NCBI RefSeq assembly: GCF_019655055.1
Contig: NZ_BPFA01000008.1
Coordinates: forward strand, 62,001 to 126,000
Reading direction: 5' to 3'
Origin: Shewanella sp. MBTL60-112-B2
GTDB lineage: Bacteria; Pseudomonadota; Gammaproteobacteria; Enterobacterales; Shewanellaceae
Length of the DNA: 64,000 nucleotides
Shown piece by piece: positions 18,425 to 26,204 of this stretch (position 1 is its first letter; each line of letters starts with the position of its first letter). The notes beneath the pieces are model-generated. The model made no database searches. It had not been told where the DNA came from and saw only the letters and a list, made by a program, of their open reading frames with translations. A program made the position numbers and the translations under genes.

Positions 18425-18927
18425 AAAATGCTCATATGGCTGGATTAGCAAACATCGTAGACAAGCTCTTATCATACAGAGAAGAGCGCTATAGCTATCT
18501 GGTTAATCTGCAAAAATATGTAAATTATCGTTATTATAACTATCGGACAACGATTGTTACTAAATGTTCGATAGCAACAAGTAAATAGACATCAAATGCG
18601 GATACCGTAAACGTTTAGGAGGGCAAAATGATAGTGAGGTGCATAATGGTAATGCCGTGCGTAATATTAGTGCGGTGCATATTGTCATCCTTGTTCGTTG
18701 TTTATTAAATTCCAATCCTTTTGGAATAGGCTGTTCAACCTACCTAGCTGCACAAGAAAAGGCAAGTTGTGACGCTGTAATCAAATATTAATATGAGCAA
18801 TATTCATGCTTTACGATTACAACGTAAACTTTAAGATACTGTTTAAACCGTACAATCACACGCTTGAAAGACTCAAAGAGGTTCATTCAGATTGGTATTG
18901 CTCTTCTAATTTGACGGTACTTCTAAT
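18425..18927. other. Intergenic region upstream of the exporter operon
   Basis: About 500 bases without a large gene. It contains an imperfect hairpin with arms 18540-18549 and 18565-18574 (9 of 10 pairs) and, 54 bases further on the plus strand, a short frame with an excellent ribosome binding site (18628-18708, listed separately). The promoter of the exporter operon must lie here on the minus strand, but I cannot point to it with confidence. Confidence 0.5.
18628..18708 (+). CDS. Possible 26-residue hydrophobic peptide
   Basis: An ATG at 18628 is preceded by AGGAGGG at 18617-18623, one of the best Shine-Dalgarno matches in the window. It opens 26 codons: MIVRCIMVMPCVILVRCIL and a short hydrophobic end. 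The peptide would be a single membrane-spanning segment with two VRCI repeats, which come from a 17-base near-direct repeat in the DNA. Small membrane peptides near transport operons are known, but nothing here beyond the ribosome binding site and hydrophobicity supports expression. It could also be chance. Confidence 0.3.
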   Translation: MIVRCIMVMPCVILVRCILSSLFVVY

Positions 18928-19317
18928 TTAACTTAACAGCGTGCCGATTAAAGTAAAACCAGCCACAAGCACAAAAAACACCCACTGAAATAACCGCTTA
19001 AATGGCGATTCAATATCGCTCATAAAACTAATATACAGCTGCCAAATAGCAAATAGCCCAAAATTAAGCGCTATAAATAGCAAAATCCCAAAGCTTTGCA
19101 TTGTTGAAATAGCTTCAAAAGCGCAGCAGAACAGAATTAATGATGATAGAAGCAGAAATACCGACACATAGTGAAATACACAATGCATAACTGCCTTGGC
19201 AACTGGGTCAAAATCTGCAGCTTTCATCGGCAACAAAAAGTGTCTGCGGCCATAAGAAAAGTGACCAATGGCGGTCAGCGCTGCCAAAAGTCCTGCAATC
19301 AACAAATAGATGTTCAT
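18928..19317 (-). CDS. Small four-helix membrane protein, unknown function
   Basis: A 129-residue protein with four predicted membrane helices (about residues 3-20, 45-68, 75-98 and 108-128) and a conserved-looking polar stretch, GHFSYGRRHFLLPM, after helix 1. An AGGAGT Shine-Dalgarno sits 6 bases before the ATG. I do not recognise a named family with certainty. It stands alone between intergenic gaps and reads as a real gene by start context and membrane pattern. Confidence 0.75.
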   Translation of the reverse strand: MNIYLLIAGLLAALTAIGHFSYGRRHFLLPMKAADFDPVAKAVMHCVFHYVSVFLLLSSLILFCCAFEAISTMQSFGILLFIALNFGLFAIWQLYISFMSDIESPFKRLFQWVFFVLVAGFTLIGTLLS

Positions 19318-19483
19318 GGGTTACTCCTGACCTCGAGATGATGGGATTGCAATAAGTAATAACTTGCAAGCTTGAATTAAGTTAGAGCTATGCGAATAGA
19401 CAGGGGATTAGCTGACATTATTACAAGCATGTCATTTAAAAGTCACGATTGCAGGGTGAGTATGAAGATCAGTCCTAAATTAA

Positions 19484-19519
19484 AATTAGAGCCAGCCAAG
19501 CTTGTTGGTGGCTCTAATT
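19484..19519 (-). terminator. Terminator-like hairpin
   Basis: Arms 19484-19494 and 19509-19519 pair perfectly (11 bp), with further inner pairs GCCA/TGG. The minus-strand 3' side is T-rich. It lies about 70 bases after the stop of the gene at 19587-19991. Confidence 0.65.
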
Positions 19520-19586
19520 ACACTGGCAGCCTGTACTTTAACTACCCGTTCTAGCTCTGTTCAAGGGACGAATAATCCCATGCGTG

Positions 19587-19991
19587 TTACATGGTGACCA
19601 TAGTCCAATAATCGAGACGCTTTTCTGGCTGGGCCAGAATACTCTTACACGTCTCTTTATACTTCCCCATTAATGGGCCTAGGCTTTTAGCATTCGGCAT
19701 TGAAGATTTATGCTTTTTTGCGGCTGCGACAATCGCAGCCGAAACTTGCTCTTCTGTTTGATATTGCTTCGCTAGCTGTGTCGCCTGTTCGCCCGAAAGT
19801 GTTAAACGATCAACCACTGCCGCCATTTGGGGAGCATCCATAGCAGAAATAGCATCGGAAGCGATATGGTAATAGGCCGCACAATCGGCAAGTTCGCCAA
19901 CAAAGGCGTCTTCCGCCTCCCCAGCTTGGCTATTAAAAGATAGTGTGCTGGCACCCAATACAAGTAGGGCTAGGTTCATCTTTGCAAACAT
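19587..19991 (-). CDS. Secreted hypothetical protein
   Basis: A 134-residue protein with a signal peptide (MNLALLVLGASTLSFNSQAG, cleavage after about residue 24), then a mostly helical mature part. Two cysteines, in LADCAAYYHIA and YKETCKSIL, probably form a disulfide. An AAAGGA Shine-Dalgarno precedes the ATG at 19991. Proteins of this kind are common in Shewanella and Vibrio genomes without assigned function; I cannot give one. It is monocistronic, with a terminator-like hairpin downstream. Confidence 0.75.
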   Translation of the reverse strand: MFAKMNLALLVLGASTLSFNSQAGEAEDAFVGELADCAAYYHIASDAISAMDAPQMAAVVDRLTLSGEQATQLAKQYQTEEQVSAAIVAAAKKHKSSMPNAKSLGPLMGKYKETCKSILAQPEKRLDYWTMVTM

Positions 19992-20072
19992 TGAAGGTAA
20001 TCCTTTTCTTTTTAGTTGCTTCTGATAATGACTAATTAGTGGTTCTTACACTACTTATTTCTACTTTAGCTT

Positions 20073-20531
20073 TCAATTAATATCAAGTGCATAGCTAAAG
20101 AACTCGTTATCTTTTTTAAATGACAACGACTCATAGAGTGCTTGAGCATTACTGTTTTCATTATGGGTTTGTAAGGATAAACTTGCGGCCTCTTGACCCT
20201 TAGCATAATCGATAGCACTTAACATCAAAGCGCGGCCAATGCCCTTGTTCCTTGCGCTATCTGTCACATAAAGATCATTGAGAATAAGACTACTTTTAGC
20301 AGATATTGAAGAAAAGGTCGGGTATAGCTGAATAAAGCCCAGAGGCTGGTTTTGGCTTGAGAGTGAAATAAAAATCACCGATGTAGCTTCATGAATTCGC
20401 TGACCAATAAAACGACGAGCAAGTGCAAGATCATCGTCTTGCTGATAAAACTGTCGATACTGGTTAAACAAGTCCGCAACAGCATCTATATGTTCGGCCA
20501 AGGCCCTAACAATTTTAACTTCTTGTTCCAT
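20073..20531 (-). CDS. GNAT family N-acetyltransferase
   Basis: A 152-residue single-domain GNAT. The acetyl-CoA binding loop reads ARNKGIGRALMLSAIDYAK (motif A, R/Q-x-x-G-x-G/A) after the beta4 strand LILNDLYVTDSA, and the final LYESLSFKKDNEFFSYAL is the usual beta5-alpha4 end. It would transfer acetyl from acetyl-CoA to a small-molecule or protein amine; the substrate is unknown. Lies on the same strand as, but 77 bases from, a second, unrelated GNAT gene. Confidence 0.87.
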   Translation of the reverse strand: MEQEVKIVRALAEHIDAVADLFNQYRQFYQQDDDLALARRFIGQRIHEATSVIFISLSSQNQPLGFIQLYPTFSSISAKSSLILNDLYVTDSARNKGIGRALMLSAIDYAKGQEAASLSLQTHNENSNAQALYESLSFKKDNEFFSYALDIN

Positions 20532-20608
20532 TTACATTCCTTTGTGAGTTAACGCCTTAAAACTCATATCAGTGGCAGACCTTGTGCCACTGAATACGCA
20601 GAATTAAG

Positions 20609-21208
20609 TTAATCTTGATAAGCCAATAGTTTATCTTTCAAGCCCTGCTTTATCTCAGGCCATTCGGTATCGATAATGGAATAGACTACAGTGTCTCTGA
20701 TGGTGCCATTATCTAATATTTGATGATTACGTAAGATACCATCTTGATTAGCGCCTAAACGGCATATTGCTTGACGAGAAACTTGATTCTGGACATGGGT
20801 TCTAAACTCTACGGCCATGACATCTAACGTTTCAAAGGCGTAACTCAGCAGCAGTAATTTAGCCTCTGTGTTAACCGCCGAGCGCTGCGCACTCTTTGAA
20901 TACCAGGTGTAGCCAATTTCGAGTCGGCGATGTTGCTGTTGCCAGTTACAGATCCGAGTGCAGCCCACTATTTCACCCGAGTAACGATCACGTACTGCAA
21001 ATGCCAGTGCTTCTCCTCTGGTTTCGCCCGCTAACGCCGTTTCAATATAAGCTTTCATATCGTCAGAGTGAGGTGCAGATGCATACCAAAGCTCCCATAA
21101 ACTTCCGTCAGCAACGGCAATACTTAACGCGGCTTGATGCTCCAGAGATAAAGGCTCTAGGACGATATGCTCTCCCACTAAACTGGTTTCTCTTACTTCT
21201 TCGTTCAC
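20609..21208 (-). CDS. RimJ/RimL-type GNAT acetyltransferase
   Basis: A protein of about 199 residues of the acetyltransf_3 type: N-terminal VGEHIVLEPLSLEHQAAL, the central strand VGCTRICNWQQQHRRLEIGYTWY and an acetyl-CoA segment SAVNTEAKLLLLSYAFE, then RLGANQDGILRNHQI, the tail typical of RimL-like and ribosomal-protein-alanine-type acetyltransferases. Two GTG codons stand in tandem (21211 and 21208); the second is better spaced from CAGGAGG. The physiological substrate is not evident. Confidence 0.85.
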   Translation of the reverse strand: MNEEVRETSLVGEHIVLEPLSLEHQAALSIAVADGSLWELWYASAPHSDDMKAYIETALAGETRGEALAFAVRDRYSGEIVGCTRICNWQQQHRRLEIGYTWYSKSAQRSAVNTEAKLLLLSYAFETLDVMAVEFRTHVQNQVSRQAICRLGANQDGILRNHQILDNGTIRDTVVYSIIDTEWPEIKQGLKDKLLAYQD

Positions 21209-21331
21209 CACAACCTCCTGAAAGTTAACTCTTGTACGCTAGCATGGTAACAGGTTCATTTTAACCAAATTCTTGATGAAATTAGCTCAACTCCTAGACA
21301 ATACCTTTATCATAATAAACAGGATAAAGCG

Positions 21332-21880
21332 CTATAAATATCGAGCGAAGCTCTTGCCATCTTTAAGTGTTTTGCTTGGTGCTTTTATCGCTGGGGTCCC
21401 TAGATAGAGGAAGCCTACAATTTGATCGCTGCTTTGTAGCCCAAGTAATTGATGCACTTTACTATCAAAGGCCAACTCTCCAGTACGCCATATACCGCCC
21501 AAACCTTGAGCAAACGCCGCTTGTTGCATCGCCATTACCGCGCATCCAGCAGCAAGATGTTGCTCAATTGCAGGTACTTTAGGATGCTCTATCACCTTAG
21601 CTACAACAGTAATCACCATCGGCGCCCTCAGAGGCATATTCTTTGCCTTAGCGATAAAGTCCTCATCGGCTCCTTTAGCTTGCAGTGCTTTGACAAATAC
21701 TTCGCCAAGTCGAGCGAGGCCCTCCTCTTCGGCGATAATAAACTCCCAAGGCGTCAGACCCGCATGATCTGGTGCTCGTGTTGCTGCATCCAAGATAGTT
21801 TGCAGTTGCTCTGTATTAGGTGCTGGTGCGATGAGCCTTGGGGTAGACTGGCGAGTTAACAATAATTCTAATGCGTCCAA
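21332..21880 (-). CDS. Nitroreductase family protein (YdjA-like)
   Basis: A flavin reductase of about 182 residues. The N-terminus LDALELLLTRQSTPRL and the motifs RAPDHAGLTPWEF, APMVITVVAK, AAGCAVMAMQQAAFAQGLGGIWRTG and VGFLYLGTP follow E. coli YdjA closely, including the FMN-contacting Arg/Ser and Gly-Gly-Ile-Trp residues. I place the start at TTG 21880 because YdjA begins at the equivalent MDALELL and AAGGA lies 7 bases upstream; the open frame continues 24 codons further to 21952. It is expected to use FMN and NAD(P)H; substrates of YdjA are poorly defined. Confidence 0.87.
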   Translation of the reverse strand: MDALELLLTRQSTPRLIAPAPNTEQLQTILDAATRAPDHAGLTPWEFIIAEEEGLARLGEVFVKALQAKGADEDFIAKAKNMPLRAPMVITVVAKVIEHPKVPAIEQHLAAGCAVMAMQQAAFAQGLGGIWRTGELAFDSKVHQLLGLQSSDQIVGFLYLGTPAIKAPSKTLKDGKSFARYL

Positions 21881-22051
21881 CGGATTATCCTTAATAAGCG
21901 TTCTTAGTAGAAAAGAATGACTTACGTCACATTTCGTGTTCGAGAATATCAAGTGGGTAAAAATATTCCACTCATATTTGTGAATATTTAACTGATTTAT
22001 AAATGGTTAAATTTACCTAAAACGATAAATCCAAAGCTTAGAATACAAAAA

Positions 22052-22072
22052 ATCCCACTTAGTCAGTGGGAT
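22052..22072 (-). terminator. Intrinsic terminator after the DoxX gene
   Basis: Arms 22052-22059 and 22065-22072 pair perfectly (8 bp) around a 5-base loop, followed on the minus strand by TTTTT. Sits 64 bases after the DoxX stop. Confidence 0.8.
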
Positions 22073-22135
22073 CTCGTCAATGGCTATAGCAATCACATCT
22101 TTAGTTCGATTGGTATTAAGCCGCTAATGTGACTC

Positions 22136-22729
22136 TCAGGCAATACCATTTCGTTTAGCAATATAGTAATCAAGGCTTGTGTAACGCCCTCCTCCCATAA
22201 ACACTAAAGCCAAAAGCATAAACAGATAAGTGATAGCAAACTCAATACCATTATTTAAAATCACTAGATTACCAGAGCTAGTCAGCCATTCGTAATTACC
22301 ATTTTCTTGTAAGATCTCTTTAGCCTGTTGCAGCTTCTGAGCAGAGGCCAGTACATTCTCATTAGCTAGCCAAGAGCTCGGATCGGCAATCGCTAGCCAA
22401 CCGTTTTCAATATGAACACTAAAAGCTGCGACGAACATGGTAAAGGCTAATGGAATTGAGACCAGCCGAGTAGCCAAGCCGACCACCAGCAAGGCACCAC
22501 CAAAAAACTCAGTACCGGCAGCGAGCGCAACCATCACCTCAGGAAACGGTAGTCCAAGCCCCCAGTCAGGATTACCAAACCAAGCAGCAGTGTCACTAAA
22601 GTGAGAAAGCTTATTGTACCCAGCTTGCATCAATACTGGCGCCAGATACAAACGTAGAGCGAGTGGTGCAAGTCCTTCGCCATATTTCAATGTGGTTAAA
22701 AACTTCTGATATAAATTAACAAATTGCAT
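22136..22729 (-). CDS. DoxX family membrane protein
   Basis: A 197-residue protein with four membrane helices and the DoxX signature ALRLYLAPVLMQAGYNKL, then FFGGALLVVGLATRLVSIPLA. It has an insertion of about 50 polar residues (WLANENVLASAQKLQQAKEIL) before GNLVILNNGIEFAITYLFMLLALVFMGGGRY. DoxX proteins with this insertion resemble those annotated as HvfX, which accompany copper-binding peptide clusters, but no HvfA, B or C gene is nearby. The role here is therefore open. It is monocistronic with its own terminator. Confidence 0.85.
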   Translation of the reverse strand: MQFVNLYQKFLTTLKYGEGLAPLALRLYLAPVLMQAGYNKLSHFSDTAAWFGNPDWGLGLPFPEVMVALAAGTEFFGGALLVVGLATRLVSIPLAFTMFVAAFSVHIENGWLAIADPSSWLANENVLASAQKLQQAKEILQENGNYEWLTSSGNLVILNNGIEFAITYLFMLLALVFMGGGRYTSLDYYIAKRNGIA

Positions 22730-22870
22730 TTGATTCCCTCTTCAATTTTTCACTTCAGCATCCAAACTAAAGCCAGTTAGTTTAAGCGCTCTTGCCAATA
22801 CAGACCTTCATAGCAAGAACTATCTTTCACAGCGCTTGCAGATTGGTCATGTAAGTTGTTCTGCATTACT

Positions 22871-23713
22871 TTATGGCTGCTCACTGAGTTGATTAAGATC
22901 CGTTATCAAATCACGTAGTTTATTATTAAATCGCTGTTTTTGTTTACTCGTCGCGAGTCCATTGAGCCGAATAAGCAGTGCACCAAACTTGGCGGTGTTA
23001 GCCTCGACGGAGGCTTTGTAGATCTCCGATTTAATGCTATCTGGTTCAAGCATCAATACTCTTAGGCTGTGGGATAATGCAGACGGATTATGTCTATTCT
23101 TCAAAGCTTGCTCAAAGAGTCGGATCCATTCGTGCCGGTACTCAAGCCACATATCTAGCGTTGATGCTCGACTTAAGTTATATTCATTTATCGCCTGTTT
23201 CTGCTGCTTAGATAGCTTTCCTAGCCACTTTGTCACTTGCTTTTCAATACGCTTGTTAGCCATTTCAACTAATGCCTGGCTGTCTTTGCCTAGATACTTT
23301 TGATTCAGCTTTTTTTCATTTACTCTCAGTTGCTCGATGACCTGTTTAACTTGGTCATCGGAAAAAGAGCTAATTAGTGGGATAAAGGGAGGTTCGACAA
23401 ACCCCAAAATTCTAGCCCAATGAGCCTTAGCCTCATCGACTTGTTCAGCCCACAAAGCTGGCGTTAATGTTTGCTTATCAAACAGTAATAAAAGTTGTGA
23501 CAATTGCTGTTCATATCTCGGAAGCTCCTCTGTTCGATGCCAAATTAAGAATTCGTTTAGTGTGGTTTCAAATTCAATCTGTTGTTGCTTATTGAGAGTT
23601 ACGTATTCCTCTAGCTTCCATTCGATAACCCAATCTAAAAAGTAATAGCCCATTTTTGTAGAGCAGCCCACTAGGGTCACAAGGAGCAAAAAACCTATAC
23701 ATAACTTCCTCAT
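22871..23713 (-). CDS. DUF6279 family lipoprotein
   Basis: A 280-residue lipoprotein with lipobox LVTLVGC (Cys near 17) and then a WVIEWKLEEYVTLNKQQQIEFE segment diagnostic of the DUF6279 family. The mature part is almost entirely helical, with many Gln and Lys residues, suggesting a long coiled helical bundle in the periplasm. Start ATG 23713 is favoured over GTG 23719 because AGGAG is 5 bases before it. Function is unknown. Monocistronic. Confidence 0.82.
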   Translation of the reverse strand: MRKLCIGFLLLVTLVGCSTKMGYYFLDWVIEWKLEEYVTLNKQQQIEFETTLNEFLIWHRTEELPRYEQQLSQLLLLFDKQTLTPALWAEQVDEAKAHWARILGFVEPPFIPLISSFSDDQVKQVIEQLRVNEKKLNQKYLGKDSQALVEMANKRIEKQVTKWLGKLSKQQKQAINEYNLSRASTLDMWLEYRHEWIRLFEQALKNRHNPSALSHSLRVLMLEPDSIKSEIYKASVEANTAKFGALLIRLNGLATSKQKQRFNNKLRDLITDLNQLSEQP

Positions 23714-24002
23714 ATCCACTCCTGTGACTCACTTATCTATTTATCTAGCATAGAACATGCTTGGTAATTCACCCTAACTCGCTACCGACTTTGCTCAGCA
23801 AGATAAAGCTTGCGGAGGTTTTTTGAGGCTTAACGAAGCCAAAGCTTCCCCTATAACGGGGCTATGCGACATAACCTATGCAACGTAACCTATGAAACGA
23901 AGGCGATGTAACGTAAATGATGTAAAGAAGGTCATGTGAAATGAAGAGTGAGATGTTAGCAGTAACAGCAATGGTATTAAGAAAGACTGAAAGAACTGGA
24001 AA

Positions 24003-25103
24003 TTAAGAGTAGCTGGCGATTAAGCTCCGGTACTGATTAGCATAAGTTAAATAATCAGCACACAAAAGACTGTCTTCTTCGTTAATTTCTGTATGTATTA
24101 GACTCACTTTTTCTAAGCTACAACTATCATCGCTATCATCGCTATCATCACTATCATCACTATCATTGCCAGCGCCTCGTTTCAGACAATCAAATGCCAT
24201 TTGCAGTGCCCAATATACAGCGAAGACCCAATACAGATCTACCGCCGCGGGCAGAGCATTACTCGCCCTTGAATTCAGGTTTGGATGCTCGCTTAAGTAG
24301 TTTTCAATCAACCAGCGACGCTGGTCAGAAGACAACGAATGACTGGCAATAACTGAGGCTAAATCACACAATGGGTGAGAGCTACAAGCATATTCAAAAT
24401 CGATGCATTTGAGCTTATCTTCAACGACTAAAATATTATATGGATTCAGATCCCTATGGCTAAACTGCAGGTTAACCAGACAATCGGCTAACGTTGCCAA
24501 CATACTCTCTACCTGTAATTGGAGCGCCGGCAGCTGGCTATATAGATTCAACCAAGATTCAACCGTTTGACACTTTGTCTCAAGCGCAATTAATTGCTGC
24601 TGCATCTGCTCAAGTCTATGTTGGTAAATCTGCCACTGCTTATCAACACCCATCACGTTTTTAGGGGCTGGTAGCTGCCTCAATCCATTGAGTAAACCTA
24701 GCAACTTGTGCTCTGCTCCCGGCCATTTTACTTGCATAGTACTAAGAGGGTGTGACGAATTTGCAGTAATCAAATCACTCCAGCAGCTTTGCTCATTTTG
24801 AGCAAAAAACTCACTAAGGTAGAATTGCTTGTCGGGGCTGACATAAACAAGTTGAGGGGCCAATTTAACCTGACTCGCCAACTGCCAATTAAGTACTTCA
24901 AACTGGCGGTCGCAGATCTGTGAACTTGCCCAGCTGTTGACTCTTAATACCCACTCTGCGGCATGAGGCTTACTTGGGTGTAAGCCTCGAATATAGTAAT
25001 TTTGATTACTCAGCCCTTGTGTTAAAGGTGCGATCAAACTGACTTGTGAAAGCTGTGCTTGCACAAGATGTGCTGATAATTTGTCCGCTAAAGGGCTAAG
25101 CAT
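24003..25103 (-). CDS. Phosphotransferase, probable thiamine kinase (ThiK-like)
   Basis: A 366-residue aminoglycoside/choline-kinase-fold protein. The catalytic loop FSHRDLNPYNILV (near residue 215) and metal-binding CIDFEYACSSHPLCDLAS (near 235) are intact; the nucleotide-binding start is LTQGLSNQNYYIR with WVLRVNS carrying a basic residue. It is the last gene of a TPP-riboswitch operon with a TonB receptor, a thiamine-binding protein and PnuT, so I infer that it phosphorylates imported thiamine, as E. coli ThiK does. A low-complexity DDS repeat (about residues 312-327) is inserted near the C-terminus. Its ATG directly abuts the pnuT stop. Confidence 0.8.
   Translation of the reverse strand: MLSPLADKLSAHLVQAQLSQVSLIAPLTQGLSNQNYYIRGLHPSKPHAAEWVLRVNSWASSQICDRQFEVLNWQLASQVKLAPQLVYVSPDKQFYLSEFFAQNEQSCWSDLITANSSHPLSTMQVKWPGAEHKLLGLLNGLRQLPAPKNVMGVDKQWQIYQHRLEQMQQQLIALETKCQTVESWLNLYSQLPALQLQVESMLATLADCLVNLQFSHRDLNPYNILVVEDKLKCIDFEYACSSHPLCDLASVIASHSLSSDQRRWLIENYLSEHPNLNSRASNALPAAVDLYWVFAVYWALQMAFDCLKRGAGNDSDDSDDSDDSDDSCSLEKVSLIHTEINEEDSLLCADYLTYANQYRSLIASYS
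24124..24168. repeat. Five 9-bp tandem repeats inside the kinase gene
   Basis: Units CTATCATCG/A repeat at 24124-24132, 24133-24141, 24142-24150, 24151-24159 and 24160-24168, the last differing slightly. They code in frame for an Asp-Asp-Ser repeat. Because the unit is 9 bases, slippage would change the length of the acidic tract without breaking the frame. Confidence 0.9.
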
Positions 25104-25766
25104 TTATACTGCACCAGCGGGTAGTGACTCATCGGCAGCTGCTTGCTGATCATTCATCTTACTGCGCCACATCATATAACCAAACACGACCATACCAATA
25201 TAAAGTACAAAAAGAATCGCAGTTAACATCAAACCTTTACTGACATATAGATAGATAGAAATCGCGTCGATAACAAACCAGTAGATCCAATTTTCTAATA
25301 CTTTCTTAGCAACCAGATAAGTGGTCATCACCGCAAAACAGGTTGTCGCGGCGTCGAGATAGGGAAAGGCCGCCTGGGTTTGTGTCGCCATAAAATGGCC
25401 AATAACCAGTGCAACTATTGTGGTCACGCCGATTAATTTAAGATGGGTGGCTAGCCCCCAAGAAACGATATTGATGCCATCATGCTCCTTGCCACCTCGC
25501 GTCCACATCCAATAACCATAAATAGCCATCGCCATATAGTAGATATTAAGGACTGACTCCATTAACAATGACACTTTCCAAAATAAAACCGTATAGATAG
25601 CAGTACTGATAAAGGCTGCAGCCCAACACCAGATATTACCTTTCATTGCCAGTATAAGATAAGCCAGAGCCAATAATACCGCCACGGCCTCCCAGGCCGT
25701 TAATGCTTGAGCCTCACCAAAAGCGGCCGTAAAGCTATTGACTAATGTTAGCCAAAGTTCTGACAT
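25104..25766 (-). CDS. pnuT: PnuT-type thiamine transporter (PnuC family)
   Basis: A 220-residue inner-membrane protein with seven hydrophobic helices and PnuC-family motifs: GNIWCWAAAFISTAIYTVLFW, VLNIYYMAMAIYGYWMW (near residue 75) and ENWIYWFVIDAISIYLYVSKG (near 165). The family moves vitamins by facilitated diffusion, trapped by phosphorylation. Context decides the substrate: a TPP riboswitch upstream, a thiamine-binding-type protein before it and a ThiK-like kinase directly after it indicate thiamine (PnuT) rather than nicotinamide riboside. The adjacent kinase gene supplies the trapping reaction. Confidence 0.88.
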   Translation of the reverse strand: MSELWLTLVNSFTAAFGEAQALTAWEAVAVLLALAYLILAMKGNIWCWAAAFISTAIYTVLFWKVSLLMESVLNIYYMAMAIYGYWMWTRGGKEHDGINIVSWGLATHLKLIGVTTIVALVIGHFMATQTQAAFPYLDAATTCFAVMTTYLVAKKVLENWIYWFVIDAISIYLYVSKGLMLTAILFVLYIGMVVFGYMMWRSKMNDQQAAADESLPAGAV

Positions 25767-25831
25767 AGAAATGTCCTCAGCTCAGCACAAAAAATGTGTT
25801 TCGCCTAAAAATTAGTGTCTTGAAAATCTAA

Positions 25832-25869
25832 ACATGGTCATAGACTCAATGAAGTTGCTATGACCATGT
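25832..25869 (-). repeat. Perfect inverted repeat inside the thiamine operon
   Basis: Arms 25832-25843 and 25858-25869 are exact 12-bp reverse complements with a 14-base loop, in the 117-base gap between the thiamine-binding protein and pnuT genes. On the minus strand the following bases are only partly T-rich, so it might be a leaky terminator or an mRNA processing or stability element setting relative expression within the operon. Confidence 0.7.
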
Positions 25870-25883
25870 CATCAATACTTAAG

Positions 25884-26144
25884 TTATTCGCTATGGCTTA
25901 AATTTAGTTCACCGCCAATGAACTTACATACAAACACAGCCTTACCAAACTTTTCATGCGCAGCTTGCATTTCAACAGCAAGCATTGACATCACGTCGCT
26001 GTATTCACCAACAACTTGGGTCGCCATGGCATTGGTAACACGTTGTATGTTGTCGTAAGAATCGACACGGGCGATAAACCATTTAATAGGGTCTAAATAG
26101 TTATCTTGTAATGGGTAGCAACTAATTTCTGCTGTTAATTTCAT
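25884..26144 (-). CDS. Small thiamine-binding protein (MTH1187/YkoF-like)
   Basis: A protein of about 86 residues: MKLTAEISCYPLQDNYLDPIK, with VTNAMATQVVGEYSDVMSMLAVEMQ in the middle. The pattern (AEIS-x-YPL, M-x-T-x-V-x-GE-x-D) is that of the MTH1187/YkoF fold, whose members bind thiamine. There is no signal peptide, so it is predicted to be cytoplasmic. The start is the ATG at 26144 with GAGGT upstream; the longer frame to 26168 would overlap that site. Its place in the TPP-riboswitch operon supports a thiamine role; whether it is a buffer, sensor or transport helper is unknown. Confidence 0.75.
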   Translation of the reverse strand: MKLTAEISCYPLQDNYLDPIKWFIARVDSYDNIQRVTNAMATQVVGEYSDVMSMLAVEMQAAHEKFGKAVFVCKFIGGELNLSHSE

Positions 26145-26204
26145 TTTATTGACCTCAGCCGCACTCACGTACGGCTCAATGATGTTTTGATTAAATAGCT
26201 TGTT

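Noticed and set aside
22136..22729. DoxX gene as part of a copper-binding peptide (Hvf) cluster
   Set aside because: The protein resembles HvfX, but no precursor peptide, HvfB or HvfC gene is present around it.
24124..24168. Short-repeat array considered as a CRISPR
   Set aside because: Units are 9 bases without spacers and lie in frame inside a kinase gene.
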